A DNA stretch of 17,025 bases from Desulfobulbus sp. (GCA_028684915.1 JAQUEZ010000123.1:1-17025); one strand, 5' to 3'; numbered from the stretch's first letter, positions 5,760-14,798 are shown. Notes: generated from the sequence alone by a model not told the origin. Program-made: numbers and translations.

Positions 5760-7970
5760 ATGAAGAAAGGGACCTTTGTCAAAATCGGAGTTGTGTTCAC
5801 AGTGCTTGTTGCTGTGGTGACCGTAGGTGGCATTATTGCCGTACAATCAATTGATACCGATCAGCTCAAGAATATGTTAACCGACCAGGTGAAAAAGAGT
5901 ACTGGGAGGGTTCTAGCGATTAACGGTCCGGTGGAGATCCACATTGGGTTCGTCCCTAGGGTGGTTGTCAACGATGTCAGTTTGTCCAACCCAGCGGGCT
6001 CAACGCGACCGGAGATGGTAAAAATCAAACGATTTGAGATGGAAGTTGCCATCCGTCCTCTGCTCAATAAGAAAATTTTGGTTAATCGTTTGATCCTTTC
6101 CTCGCCCGATGTTCTTATTGAAACCGAGCCCAAAGGACCGGGGAATTTAGATTTCACCGTTTCTGATAAACAAGAGCAAGAGGATAAAGCCGTAGCGTCT
6201 GCTGAGAAAAGAGAAGGAACCAGTGGTTTTAGCATCGTTTTCAATGAGCTGAAGATTGAGCAGGGAAAATTTGTTCTCTATGATCGAGCAACAAAAAAAG
6301 CGGAAGAGATTGGCTTAGAGTTACTTAGTCTGCGTCCAGATAAAAAAGAGCCGACTCTGCTCAATCTGCAAATGCGGACCACGGTCCGCGGGCACAAGAT
6401 TGACCTGAGTGGTAATCTTGGCGGCGTTGACTCTGCTCTCAGTGGAAAACCGTGGCCTTTACAGCTCAAAGCAGTCATTGCGGGCTTGACGCTGCGTGCC
6501 GATGGTACCGTGGCGGATCTCAAAGCCTTGAGTGGCTTGAATATCAATCTTACAGCACAAGGCAGTGAACTTGCCGAAGTCATCCGTCTGGCCGGTGAAC
6601 AGGCGCCCAAGGTTCCGGATTCCCTCGGACCTTTTTCTATTTCTGCCCGGCTCAAGGATGAGGGGAAACAGTTCTCTTTGAGTAACGTCGACCTGAAACT
6701 CGGCAAGAAAGAGTTGGTTGAGGTGCTGGCCCAAGGTTCGGTTAAAAATTTGTCCGGCACCATTAGCCCAGATTTGAAACTGCAGGTAGAAAGTACTGAT
6801 CCCGCTGCCTTAGCCCCCCTTGTCGGCACTGATATTCCGGTTAAAGGGCCGTTTCATTTAAACACTCAGGTCAAGGGGAGCGGCAGCCAGTGGACGCTTT
6901 CCGAATTGGACCTGACCGCCAATAAGAGTGACCTTAAAGGTGTTCTTCAGGTGAAGTTAGGCAAAAAGCCGCTGCTGACGGGTCAATTTGCCAGTACGCT
7001 TATTAATTTGGCCGATTTTTCCGCAGCGACACCGTCGGGTACGCAACAAGCTGGGCAAGCAAAACCTACCAAAGCCAAAGGCGATGGACGGGTTTTCTCC
7101 GACCAACCCTTACCTCTCTCTGCCTTGCAAAGCGTCGATGCCGATTTGAAATTACAGGTAGCCAAACTACTGCTTGAAAGTCGACAATTATCCGACGTGC
7201 AGGTCACCATCGGTCTGAAAAATGGGTCACTTACCGTGGCGCCTTTTCATTTCGGTCTTGCTGGAGGAACCTTTGAGGGTAATGTGCACCTTGATGGCTC
7301 CAGAAAAACCCCGACCTTGACCGTCTTGGTCAATGGTAAAGGCGTTGAGTTGGGTAAACTTCAGGAGAAGGGCAGTCTTTCCGGTGGTAAAAGTGATCTG
7401 AAGGTTGATCTCAAAGGCAGCGGTCAATCGGTTCGTGCTTTAATGGCCTCCCTCAACGGCGAAACCGTTGTCAGCGTTGGAGAAGGGAAGCTCGCCAACA
7501 AGGCAATCAACTGGGCCGGTGGTGATTTTCTCTTTCAGATTCTAGGCAGTATTAATCCTTTTGCAAAGAGTGAAGATTACACCAAGATGAGCTGTGCTGC
7601 GCTGCGTTTTGTTATCAGCAATGGTGTGGCCACCGCGAATAATGGCATTGCGCTGCGCACCGACAAGGTAGATGTTATAGGGTCTGGTACGGTGAATTTG
7701 CGTTCTGAACGCCTTGATTTAGGGATTAAACCCCGGGCCCGAGGCGGTGTGGGTTTGTCGCTGTCGACTCCCCTGGCCGGACTGATTCGTGTGAATGGTA
7801 CCCTGGCCAAACCCTCCATGGGCATTGATGCAGTCGGAACCTTAAAGACAGCAGCCTCCTTGGGTGCGGGGGTAGCCACCGGCGGTTTATCCACCTTGGG
7901 AGAGCTTCTGATAGATAAGGTCGCTGCGGACGGTGATCCCTGCTCGACTGCTTTGGGTAAAGTAAAATAG
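5760..7970 (+). CDS. AsmA family envelope protein
   Basis: A 736-aa member of the AsmA superfamily, large inner-membrane-anchored periplasmic proteins implicated in outer-membrane assembly and lipid transfer. One N-terminal transmembrane helix (about residues 7-28) follows a short basic start MKKGTF. The typical AsmA N-domain follows: DTDQLKNML, then GRVLAINGPVEI and a VNDVSLSNPAG stretch near 66-85. The middle is a long repetitive beta-rich region with recurrent GxFxLxxVxLxxGK-like strands. The C-terminal AsmA-like domain is seen in GGTFEGNVHLDG, the INPFAKSEDYTKMSC stretch, and GSGTVNLRSERLDLGIKP near 640-660. The start is secure: AGGAGG at 5747-5752 lies seven bases before the ATG. It is divergent from mobB and followed in the same direction by the Sel1-repeat gene. 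Confidence 0.9.
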   Translation: MKKGTFVKIGVVFTVLVAVVTVGGIIAVQSIDTDQLKNMLTDQVKKSTGRVLAINGPVEIHIGFVPRVVVNDVSLSNPAGSTRPEMVKIKRFEMEVAIRPLLNKKILVNRLILSSPDVLIETEPKGPGNLDFTVSDKQEQEDKAVASAEKREGTSGFSIVFNELKIEQGKFVLYDRATKKAEEIGLELLSLRPDKKEPTLLNLQMRTTVRGHKIDLSGNLGGVDSALSGKPWPLQLKAVIAGLTLRADGTVADLKALSGLNINLTAQGSELAEVIRLAGEQAPKVPDSLGPFSISARLKDEGKQFSLSNVDLKLGKKELVEVLAQGSVKNLSGTISPDLKLQVESTDPAALAPLVGTDIPVKGPFHLNTQVKGSGSQWTLSELDLTANKSDLKGVLQVKLGKKPLLTGQFASTLINLADFSAATPSGTQQAGQAKPTKAKGDGRVFSDQPLPLSALQSVDADLKLQVAKLLLESRQLSDVQVTIGLKNGSLTVAPFHFGLAGGTFEGNVHLDGSRKTPTLTVLVNGKGVELGKLQEKGSLSGGKSDLKVDLKGSGQSVRALMASLNGETVVSVGEGKLANKAINWAGGDFLFQILGSINPFAKSEDYTKMSCAALRFVISNGVATANNGIALRTDKVDVIGSGTVNLRSERLDLGIKPRARGGVGLSLSTPLAGLIRVNGTLAKPSMGIDAVGTLKTAASLGAGVATGGLSTLGELLIDKVAADGDPCSTALGKVK

Positions 7971-8044
7971 GCACAACGCGCCTCTGAAACTCAAAAACAA
8001 ACCGAGGGGAAAATCTCGCCTGAGAAGCAACTAGTACAGGGCAT

Positions 8045-8091
8045 GGGGGGACGGTGATTCCGGAAAGTTGTGGTCCGCATTATCTGTCCCC
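8045..8091. repeat. Short REP-like hairpin sequence between the AsmA and Sel1 genes
   Basis: GGGGACGG (8047-8054) and CTGTCCCC (8084-8091) are complementary at 7 of 8 positions and enclose about 30 bases that include the palindrome TTCCGGAA (8058-8065). The GGGGAC...GTCCCC ends resemble extragenic palindromes mobilised by REP-associated tyrosine transposases, but only one copy is visible and no transposase is present, so this is a resemblance rather than an identification. Confidence 0.35.
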
Positions 8092-8176
8092 AGTGTGCCC
8101 GAACTTTGGTGGTGTCGATTCGGAGGCACATCGGCCGATTCAAGGTCGTTATAAAAAAACCTCATCCTTGGTGAAT

Positions 8177-8968
8177 ATGCGACCCTTTCTTACCTTCCTG
8201 ATCACGTTTTGCACTTTGCTCTTTTTTTCGCTCGGGCATGCTGGTGTTGATGGGCCGGATGAAATCATCGCCCGGCTCAAATCCTTTGGTTACCGGGCCT
8301 ATTACGGCCTTGCACAGCCGGTAAATTTGAAGCAGGCACTTGATTTTTATCGGCAGGCAGCGGAAAAGGGGGATGCGGAGGCACAATATATTTACGGGGG
8401 GATGCTCTTCCAGGGACAGGGAGTAGACCCGGATAAGCGTAGCGGCTTCAAATGGCTGATGCAGGCCGCTGAGGGTGGAAAGACAACCCCCGAGTCCTTA
8501 GCCATTATCGGATCGATGTACTTAAGGGGCTTCACTGTGCCGCAAAATTTCCTTGAGGCTAAAAAATGGCTCAGCAGAGGAGCTGAGCAAGGCGACATGT
8601 CGGCCCAAGTCGATTTAGCCTACATGCATTACCACGGTCTGGGTGGGGATCGTGATTATACCAAGGCGCTTGCCCTTTATGAAAAAGCGGCCTTGCAAGG
8701 AGATCCCATAGCCCAGGCCAATACCGGCATGATGTACGCCAACGGTACGGGGACCAACACCGATCGCTCCAAGGGATATGCTTGGTACTCGCTCGCAGCC
8801 AGTCGCGGCAACACCACGGCAGCAATCAATCGAAATGATTTGATGGTGGATATGTCCTGGGAGGAACTCAACCAGGCCCAGGCCTTTTCTCTTGATCTCT
8901 ATCGTCGGGTGGAAAACATTAAGCAACCCAAATTGATCGCGCCTCAATCCCAAACAATCAACAAATAA
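8177..8968 (+). CDS. Secreted Sel1-like (tetratricopeptide-type) repeat protein
   Basis: A 263-aa protein with a signal peptide and about four to five Sel1-like repeats of ~36 residues, helical scaffolds for protein-protein contacts. From the chosen ATG, residues 4-20 are hydrophobic (FLTFLITFCTLLFFSLG), and cleavage is likely after GHA at 20-22. Repeat units show the pattern AxxxYxxAAExGxxxAQxxLGxMYxxGxG: ALDFYRQAAEKGDAEAQYIYG, AKKWLSRGAEQGDMSAQ, ALALYEKAALQGDPIAQANTG and GYAWYSLAASRGN. The frame is open upstream to a GTG at 8054, but starting there would put 41 residues before the signal peptide, so 8177 (or GTG at 8171) is preferred. It probably acts in the periplasm, and the close AsmA neighbour suggests an envelope role, which is inference. 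The stop is two bases from the repeat at 8970. Confidence 0.87.
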   Translation: MRPFLTFLITFCTLLFFSLGHAGVDGPDEIIARLKSFGYRAYYGLAQPVNLKQALDFYRQAAEKGDAEAQYIYGGMLFQGQGVDPDKRSGFKWLMQAAEGGKTTPESLAIIGSMYLRGFTVPQNFLEAKKWLSRGAEQGDMSAQVDLAYMHYHGLGGDRDYTKALALYEKAALQGDPIAQANTGMMYANGTGTNTDRSKGYAWYSLAASRGNTTAAINRNDLMVDMSWEELNQAQAFSLDLYRRVENIKQPKLIAPQSQTINK

Positions 8969-8969
8969 C

Positions 8970-9090
8970 GATTGCGGCGTAAACTTTACTCTCCTCTGTG
9001 GGTAAGGTTCTTTTCGAGAGTTGACCTCCTTTCTGGATACCTTCGCATCGGGGAAAACGCTACATCTTGTCAAGCTGTGTTGTACGATCC
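8970..9090. repeat. Dispersed palindromic repeat, copy C, filling a convergent gap
   Basis: Read on the minus strand from 9090, this 121-bp segment aligns with copy A over its whole length: GGATCGTA at the start, ACACAG, GTAGCGTTTTC, the GCGAAGG core (plus-strand 9040-9046 reads CCTTCGC), TCTCGAAAA, and GTTTACGC at the end. The inner arms (GTAGCGTTTTC against GAAAAGAACCTTAC) are weaker than in copy A. It occupies the complete space between the Sel1-gene stop (8966-8968) and the dusB stop (9093-9091), so it probably also serves as the 3' end region for both convergent genes. Confidence 0.68.
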
Positions 9091-10056
9091 TTATTCGTTT
9101 CGCAGTTGCTCTGCCAAGAGCGTTCTGACAGCCGCCATGTCCTCGCAGGCATACAGGGCATGGCGTAGAGAGGATGCTCCGAGAATGCCGCTGAGAAATT
9201 TAGCCGTGTGGTTTTTGACCTTGAACAAAACCCTTTCCAGAGGCAGGAACTGCTCCGTCAACTGCAGATAGCGTTCAATGACCGGCATTCGCCCGCCAAG
9301 TGTCGCCGGTTTCCCTTCTGGGCTGAACAACCAGGGATTGCCCAAGGATCCGCGCCCAACCATCACTGCATCACAGCCGGTTTCCTCCATCATTGAAAGC
9401 CCGTCGGCAAAGCAGAGCACATCGCCGTTGCCGATCACCGGTATGGACACTGCGGCTTTGACCGCTGCGATAACACTTCGGTCGGCCTTACCGCCAAATC
9501 CTTGGGACCAGGTGCGGCCGTGGATGGTAAGCGCCTTTGCGCCAGCAGACTGGGCCATTTGTCCGAATTCAGGAGCATTAATGGCCTCATGGGTCCAGCC
9601 GCTGCGAAATTTTACTGTGACCGGCAGATCCGTATTGGCGCAGACGGCACGGATAATCGCTTCGGCCTGATCGGGATCCTTCATAAGAGCGGCCCCGCAT
9701 CCCTTTTTTATCACCTTACGAACCGGGCATCCCATGTTGATGTCAATCAAATCCACGGGTAGTTGTGAGATAATGGCTGCTGCTCGACCCATTGAGTCAG
9801 GCTCACTGCCAAAGAGTTGTACTGCATAGGGCCGTTCTTGGGGGACACTTTGCAGCAGCTCATAGGTATTTTTCTGCTCGTAGAGCAGGCCATGGCAGCT
9901 GATCATTTCCGAGTAACAAAGTGCTGCTCCGTTTTCCTTGCAGATAAGGCGAAAGGGAAGATCAGTATACCCGGCGAGTGGTGCCAGAAGAAGTGTGGAC
10001 GGCAGGCGAAGGGTGCCTATGGATAAAGACGGGTACGACGTTTTGCTGTGCTCCAT
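9091..10056 (-). CDS. dusB: tRNA-dihydrouridine synthase DusB
   Basis: An FMN-dependent enzyme that reduces uridine to dihydrouridine in the tRNA D-loop region. The 321-aa protein has the expected TIM-barrel landmarks: LAPLAGYTDLPFR at residues 24-36, YAVQLFGSEP (77-86) for FMN contact, the catalytic cysteine C110 within DINMGCPVRKV, VKFRSGW, LTIHGRTWSQGF for tRNA and FMN binding, IPVIGNGDV, and VGRGSLGNPWLF binding the FMN phosphate. The GC(P)-KV-KKGCGAALM wording and length point to the DusB/NifR3 subgroup. No clear Shine-Dalgarno precedes the ATG at 10056, and the T-run of the terminator after lptE ends only ten bases before it. Its 3' end meets the palindromic repeat copy C and the convergent Sel1 gene. 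Confidence 0.94.
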   Translation of the reverse strand: MEHSKTSYPSLSIGTLRLPSTLLLAPLAGYTDLPFRLICKENGAALCYSEMISCHGLLYEQKNTYELLQSVPQERPYAVQLFGSEPDSMGRAAAIISQLPVDLIDINMGCPVRKVIKKGCGAALMKDPDQAEAIIRAVCANTDLPVTVKFRSGWTHEAINAPEFGQMAQSAGAKALTIHGRTWSQGFGGKADRSVIAAVKAAVSIPVIGNGDVLCFADGLSMMEETGCDAVMVGRGSLGNPWLFSPEGKPATLGGRMPVIERYLQLTEQFLPLERVLFKVKNHTAKFLSGILGASSLRHALYACEDMAAVRTLLAEQLRNE

Positions 10057-10065
10057 GCGGCGACT

Positions 10066-10100
10066 AAAGAAAAAGGCGTCGAGGAATACTCCATGACGCC
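10066..10100 (-). terminator. Intrinsic terminator between lptE and dusB
   Basis: On the minus strand GGCGTC (10100-10095), a 14-base loop that can form an extra GAG/CTC pairing, and GACGCC (10080-10075) are followed directly by TTTTTCTTT (10074-10066). This is a standard rho-independent terminator for the dnaB-leuS-lptE unit. Its tail ends just before the dusB start codon. Confidence 0.8.
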
Positions 10101-10125
10101 TTGGACAAAAGAAATTGAGGAGAAA

Positions 10126-10662
10126 TCAGGGCGTTGTTTGCACTGACTGTTTGCGTAACTGTTTTAAGGTACCGAGAAAGATGATCTCCGACATATCATC
10201 GATAATCTTGGACAAGGCTTCGTCATCTGCGGCACTGTTGGCCACCTGGACCGTATAATCGGCGGTGTAGAGCTTATTATTCTCATCCCAGAGAATTTTG
10301 CCGCTTTTCAAATCCTTTAATGAATAACGGACGAAAAGTTTAACCTTGGTTCCAGTGGCATCCGAATTGGTGTTCCATGAGATGGTGGGCAAATCGATAG
10401 CCAGGATTTCTCCGGAAAGGGCGTAATCGGCACCAAGTTTTTCCTTTGTCAGATCGACTGCCTGCGTCTTGTGGAACCAACGGGACAACGACTGGTAAAT
10501 TTTCATGTCCAGATTGAGTTTGTTGGTCCGGTTTTTCCACGAAGGCATATAGATGACCCGCCGAGGCCCCTCGTACACATGAGGAAAGTAGTATCCACAG
10601 CTGGCCACTAGCAGCAGGCAGGCCAGCATGAGGCCGGTGAGCAGGGCATGTTTTTTCATCAT
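10126..10662 (-). CDS. lptE: LPS-assembly lipoprotein LptE
   Basis: LptE is the outer-membrane lipoprotein that plugs the LptD barrel and helps place lipopolysaccharide on the cell surface. The 178-aa protein starts with a lipoprotein signal peptide: MMKKH, a hydrophobic core, and the lipobox LVASC with the lipidated Cys at residue 22, followed by GYYFP, which matches the usual CGY start of mature LptE. A PSWKNRT strand and a C-terminal helix with an alternating acidic pattern fit the family. Sequence conservation in this family is low, so the call relies also on the position: 37 bases after leuS, the common leuS-lptE order in many Gram-negative bacteria. It ends before the terminator at 10066-10100. 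Confidence 0.82.
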   Translation of the reverse strand: MMKKHALLTGLMLACLLLVASCGYYFPHVYEGPRRVIYMPSWKNRTNKLNLDMKIYQSLSRWFHKTQAVDLTKEKLGADYALSGEILAIDLPTISWNTNSDATGTKVKLFVRYSLKDLKSGKILWDENNKLYTADYTVQVANSAADDEALSKIIDDMSEIIFLGTLKQLRKQSVQTTP

Positions 10663-10699
10663 GGTTTTCCGTTAATAAGGTGCAGAGTGAAGGGAGGGC

Positions 10700-13171
10700 T
10701 CAGAGGACAATATTAACCAGCTTCTTTTTCACCACAATAACCTTTTTCGGTTGTTTGCCGTCCATCATTTTAAGAATTTTTTCATCATTTAGGGCCTGTT
10801 GCTGTAGCTCACCATCTTCTATATCCGTGGGCACCTGCAATTTAACTCGAACCTTACCGTTGATTTGCACCACAATCGTCAGCTCGTCTTCCTTCGCCGC
10901 CTCAGTGTTATAGCTAGGCCAGCTCGAAAAATGCAGCTGTTGTTTATGGCCGGTCAATGCCCATAATTCCTCGCAAAAATGGGGTACCATGGGAAAGAGC
11001 AGGGTGAGGATGGTCTCCAGGGTTTCTTTTTGCACAGCCGCATCGATTGCTTCGGAAGAGGTAGAACTTGCCAAGTTGACCAGTTCCATGACACCGGAGA
11101 TCGCCGTATTGAAATGAAAATTGCTTTCTATACTTTCAGTGACCCGACGAATGGTTTGATGAGTTTTCCGATGCAGTGCACGGGAGGATTCATTGAGCGC
11201 GTCAAGGTTCACCTCGGTATGTTCACTGAAACAAGGAAAATTCTGCCCCACCATCCGATACACCCGGTTTAGAAATCGTGAGGAACCCTCAACCCCCTGG
11301 GCATTCCATTCCAGATCACGTTCCGGAGGGGCAGCAAAGAGAGAGAACAGGCGAACCGTATCCGCACCGTATTGCTCGATCAGGTCATTGGGATCAACCA
11401 CATTCCCCTTAGATTTGGACATCTTTGCCCCATCTTTGATGACCATTCCCTGGGTGAGCAGATTGGTAAAAGGTTCATCGACTTGTAGATAGCCGAGATC
11501 ACGGAGCAATTTGGTGAAGAACCGAGCATAAAGCAGATGAAGAATGGCGTGTTCAACTCCGCCGATGTACTGATCAACCGACAACCAGTAGGCGGCCGCA
11601 TCGCGGTCAACAAGGTCCTTGGTATTACGCGGGCTGGTGTAACGAGCAAAATACCAGGAAGACTCGACAAAGGTATCCATAGTGTCGGTTTCACGCCGGG
11701 CAGGCTTGCCGCAGGTCGGACAGGTGGTGGCGATAAAATCTTCCTGTTGATGGAGCGGGCTGTGGTTACCCTTGGAGTCACCGGTACCTGGCAGAACAAC
11801 CGGGAGCTCTGATGCGGGAACAGCGACTATCCCGCAATGGTCACAGTGAACCACAGGAATCGGCGCGCCCCAATAGCGTTGACGGGAAATACCCCAATCG
11901 CGCAATCGGTAGGTCACAAGCGGCCGCCCAAATCCCTTTTGTTGGGCTTGTTCGATAATTGCCTGCTTGGCCTCTGTTGAATTGACACCGGAAAAGGCAC
12001 CTGAGGCCACCAACACGCCAGGACCCTCAGAAGCTTCGATCATGGTTGCAGGATCCAAAGGCTCGCCCTCGGGTTGCACGACCACCTTTATCGGTAATTC
12101 ATATTTGCGGGCGAATTCAAAATCGCGCTGATCATGTGCTGGAACCGCCATGACCGCACCGGTCCCGTACTCCATGAGGACAAAATTAGCCGCATAGATG
12201 GGAACCCGATCACCGGTAAAAGGATTGATGCAGAAACTTCCAGTGAAAACGCCCTGTTTTTCAAGCTCTTGGTCTAGGGTTGAACGCTGTTTGGCAATGA
12301 GCGTCTCCTGGACAAAGGCTTGGACCGCCTCTTGCTGTGGCTTCCCTTCGGTCAAGGTTTTAAGCAGGGGATGCTCGACGGCCAGCGACATAAAACTCAC
12401 ACCAAAAATTGTATCCGGCCGAGTGGTAAAAATAGTGATAGATTCATCACTGCCGTCGACTTTGAAATCGCAGGCAAGACCGGTACTTTTACCAATCCAG
12501 TTGCGCTGCATCGTGACCACCTTCTCTGGCCAGCCGGTGAGTTTATCAAGATCGGCGAGCAGTTCCTCGGCGTAATCGGTAATTTTAAAAAACCAACCGT
12601 ACATGGTTTTCGGCAGAACCGGTTGATCACAACGCCAGCAGGTTCCATCAATGACTTGCTCGCGGGCAAGAACCGTCTGGCAGTCATCACACCAGTTGAC
12701 CGTGGTCTCTTTACGATAAATGAGCCCGCGTTCAAGCAACTCCAGGAAAAGCGTTTGCTCCCAACGGTAATACTCCGGTCGACAGGTGGCCAGTTCACGC
12801 TCCCAGTCATAACTGAGTCCCATGGCCTTCAACTGGCCGCGCATATAGTCGATATTGTCGTAGGTCCAGGAAGCGGGGTGGATTCCTCGCTTCATCGCCG
12901 CGTTTTCGGCCGGCAGACCAAAGGCATCCCAACCCATAGGATGGAGGACGTTGAATCCTTGCATCCGCTTATAGCGGGCGATCACATCGCCTATGGAGTA
13001 GTTGCGCACATGTCCCATGTGAATGCGGCCGGAAGGGTAGGGAAACATCTCCAATACATAATATTTGGGGCGTCCCGGCTCATGGGTAACTTTGTTCGTC
13101 TTATCTTCTTCCCAGCGTTGCTGCCAACGTTGTTCAATGTCCTTGAAATCGTATTTATCGTTGATCTGCAT
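10700..13171 (-). CDS. leuS: Leucyl-tRNA synthetase
   Basis: A class Ia aminoacyl-tRNA synthetase that charges tRNA-Leu in the cytoplasm. The 823-aa protein is full length. The HIGH motif is HMGH at residues 51-54 in [11 protein letters not shown], and KMSKS is at 583-587. The first zinc knuckle is in NWCDDC...GTCWRC, and a second CxxC pair is seen in HCDHC...TTCPTC, as in other bacterial enzymes of this type. The editing domain carries the threonine-rich TIFTTRPDT. The WYFARYTSP stretch, the anticodon-binding helices and the small C-terminal domain ending in [13 protein letters not shown] follow. It begins 39 bases after the dnaB stop and is followed by lptE after 37 bases, making a likely dnaB-leuS-lptE transcript. 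The ribosome site is weak. Confidence 0.98.
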   Translation of the reverse strand: MQINDKYDFKDIEQRWQQRWEEDKTNKVTHEPGRPKYYVLEMFPYPSGRIHMGHVRNYSIGDVIARYKRMQGFNVLHPMGWDAFGLPAENAAMKRGIHPASWTYDNIDYMRGQLKAMGLSYDWERELATCRPEYYRWEQTLFLELLERGLIYRKETTVNWCDDCQTVLAREQVIDGTCWRCDQPVLPKTMYGWFFKITDYAEELLADLDKLTGWPEKVVTMQRNWIGKSTGLACDFKVDGSDESITIFTTRPDTIFGVSFMSLAVEHPLLKTLTEGKPQQEAVQAFVQETLIAKQRSTLDQELEKQGVFTGSFCINPFTGDRVPIYAANFVLMEYGTGAVMAVPAHDQRDFEFARKYELPIKVVVQPEGEPLDPATMIEASEGPGVLVASGAFSGVNSTEAKQAIIEQAQQKGFGRPLVTYRLRDWGISRQRYWGAPIPVVHCDHCGIVAVPASELPVVLPGTGDSKGNHSPLHQQEDFIATTCPTCGKPARRETDTMDTFVESSWYFARYTSPRNTKDLVDRDAAAYWLSVDQYIGGVEHAILHLLYARFFTKLLRDLGYLQVDEPFTNLLTQGMVIKDGAKMSKSKGNVVDPNDLIEQYGADTVRLFSLFAAPPERDLEWNAQGVEGSSRFLNRVYRMVGQNFPCFSEHTEVNLDALNESSRALHRKTHQTIRRVTESIESNFHFNTAISGVMELVNLASSTSSEAIDAAVQKETLETILTLLFPMVPHFCEELWALTGHKQQLHFSSWPSYNTEAAKEDELTIVVQINGKVRVKLQVPTDIEDGELQQQALNDEKILKMMDGKQPKKVIVVKKKLVNIVL

Positions 13172-13210
13172 GACGAATGTGCGCGTGTTTATGGTTAAGG
13201 TGAGGGGAAT

Positions 13211-14629
13211 TTAATTAAAATCGATTTCGGCAGCCATGTCCGGTTCCGGTTGGTAGGATGGACCGGAAAGACGGCTCGTGTAATTTTCAAAGGTGGTATA
13301 TTCACCAAGAAAGGTCAACTTAATCATGCCGGTAGGGCCGTTACGCTGTTTGCCGATGATCAGTTCGGCAAGACCACGGTTGGGGTTATCCTCAGCCCGG
13401 TTGTAAACTTCATCCCGGTAAATGAACATGATAACATCAGCGTCCTGTTCAATGGCGCCTGATTCACGTAAATCTGCAAGCTGTGGGCGTTTATCCGTAC
13501 GGTTTTCCAGGCTGCGGTTCAGCTGCGAGAGTGCGACGACAGGGACGTTCAGCTCTTTGGCCATAGCCTTGAGAGAGCGGGAAATTTCAGAAATTTCCTG
13601 CGTCCGATTCTCTGAATTGCTTTTACCCTGCATTAACTGCAGATAGTCCACGACAACCATGCCAAGGTTGTGTTCGGATTTAAGCCGTCTAGCTTTAGCC
13701 CGCATCTCCAGCACAGTGAGTCCGGCCGTATCGTCAATGTAAATGGGAGCGTCGGCGAGCATGCCTGTTGCCCTTGTCAGCTTGGGCCAGTCGTTGTCAT
13801 GGAGTTTTCCCGTTCGCATGCGCTGGGAGTCGATTCTGCCTATGGAACAGAGCATACGCAGAGCAAGCGACTCCATAGACATCTCCAAACTGAAAACCGC
13901 CACCGGCACTTTACCGATAAGCGCGGCATGCTGGACGATATTCATCGACAGGGCGGTTTTACCCATGGAAGGACGGGCGGCAAGGATGATCAACTCTGAA
14001 GGTTGCAGCCCGGCTGTCATGCGGTCAAGCTCATCGTACCCGGTAGCGACACCGGTGATATGTTCCTGATTATCGAAAAGTTTGGTGATTCGATCAAAGG
14101 CCCGGGGCACAATGGCCGACATGGGATAAAAGCCCTGGCTTTTGTTGGAATGGGCAATCTCGAAGATCGTTTTTTCCGCCTGATCGATCAGTTGTTCGAT
14201 ATCATCTTGCGTATCGTAACACCGAGCAGTCACTTCAGAGGTGGTTTGAATCAACTTGCGCAGAACCGATTTTTTTCGAATGATCTGCGCGTGGTGGATG
14301 AGGGTTCCGCTAAAAGGGATGATGTCGGTGAGTGAGGCGAGATAGGAGGCGCCACCGACCTGCTCCAATTTATTTTGATCGTTGAGCAGGCTAGTGACAG
14401 TGATCAGGTCGTGCGGCTCATGTTTTTCGAACAAATTGAGCATGGCCGCAAAAATCGATTTGTGAGCATCACGATAAAAATCGTCTGCATTGATCAATTC
14501 TACAATTTTTAATAAGGCTTTATCCTGCAACAGAACAGTTCCGAGAACGGCCTGTTCCGCCTCAATACTTTGTGGCGGGATCATGGTCGAGGAAATACTG
14601 GCGGAAAGCGAAGGAGTGTATTGTTGCAT
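13211..14629 (-). CDS. dnaB: Replicative DNA helicase DnaB
   Basis: The hexameric helicase that unwinds DNA at the replication fork. The 472-aa protein has the N-terminal helical domain (PPQSIEAEQAVLG at residues 18-30), a linker helix, and the RecA-like motor with Walker A RPSMGKTAL (219-227; Lys224), FSLEMS, Walker B VVVDYLQLM, SQLNRSLE, and the arginine-finger region KQRNGPTG. It is uninterrupted, with no intein or insertion. The first ATG has only a close AAGG; an internal ATG at 14584 (residue 16, MIPPQ) is an alternative that would remove a low-complexity start. It lies downstream of rplI, as in many bacteria, but is separated from it by a strong terminator and a 24-bp palindrome, so it likely has its own promoter. 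Confidence 0.97.
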   Translation of the reverse strand: MQQYTPSLSASISSTMIPPQSIEAEQAVLGTVLLQDKALLKIVELINADDFYRDAHKSIFAAMLNLFEKHEPHDLITVTSLLNDQNKLEQVGGASYLASLTDIIPFSGTLIHHAQIIRKKSVLRKLIQTTSEVTARCYDTQDDIEQLIDQAEKTIFEIAHSNKSQGFYPMSAIVPRAFDRITKLFDNQEHITGVATGYDELDRMTAGLQPSELIILAARPSMGKTALSMNIVQHAALIGKVPVAVFSLEMSMESLALRMLCSIGRIDSQRMRTGKLHDNDWPKLTRATGMLADAPIYIDDTAGLTVLEMRAKARRLKSEHNLGMVVVDYLQLMQGKSNSENRTQEISEISRSLKAMAKELNVPVVALSQLNRSLENRTDKRPQLADLRESGAIEQDADVIMFIYRDEVYNRAEDNPNRGLAELIIGKQRNGPTGMIKLTFLGEYTTFENYTSRLSGPSYQPEPDMAAEIDFN

Positions 14630-14710
14630 GCCTTGAAATTAGAAAAACAATCTAGGAGATGGACAGTGTGGAACGCACTATACCTTGGCAGCCAGTGAAT
14701 GGCACGCCCA

Positions 14711-14752
14711 AAATAAAAGTGCCTTTTCTGTTGTCAGAAAAGGCACTTAAAA
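14711..14752. terminator. Strong bidirectional-looking terminator between rplI and dnaB
   Basis: AAGTGCCTTTTCTG (14717-14730) and CAGAAAAGGCACTT (14735-14748) form a perfect 14-bp stem with a TTGT loop. The minus-strand tail is TTTATTTT and the plus-strand side continues as TTAAAA. It should end most transcription coming from the ribosomal protein operon before dnaB. Confidence 0.9.
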
Positions 14753-14774
14753 GCAGGTATAACCTGTTACGGTT

Positions 14775-14798
14775 CGAGTAAAGTACGTACTTTACTCG
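14775..14798. repeat. 24-bp perfect palindrome downstream of rplI
   Basis: The half-site CGAGTAAAGTAC (14775-14786) is followed immediately by its exact reverse complement GTACTTTACTCG (14787-14798), with no spacer. It sits between the rplI stop and the terminator. It could be a binding site for a dimeric protein, a part of the transcript's 3' structure, or a small mobile remnant; the sequence alone does not decide. Confidence 0.85.

Noticed and set aside
12320..13198. Plus-strand 292-codon frame inside leuS
   Set aside because: Antisense to the highly conserved leuS coding sequence; no family features.
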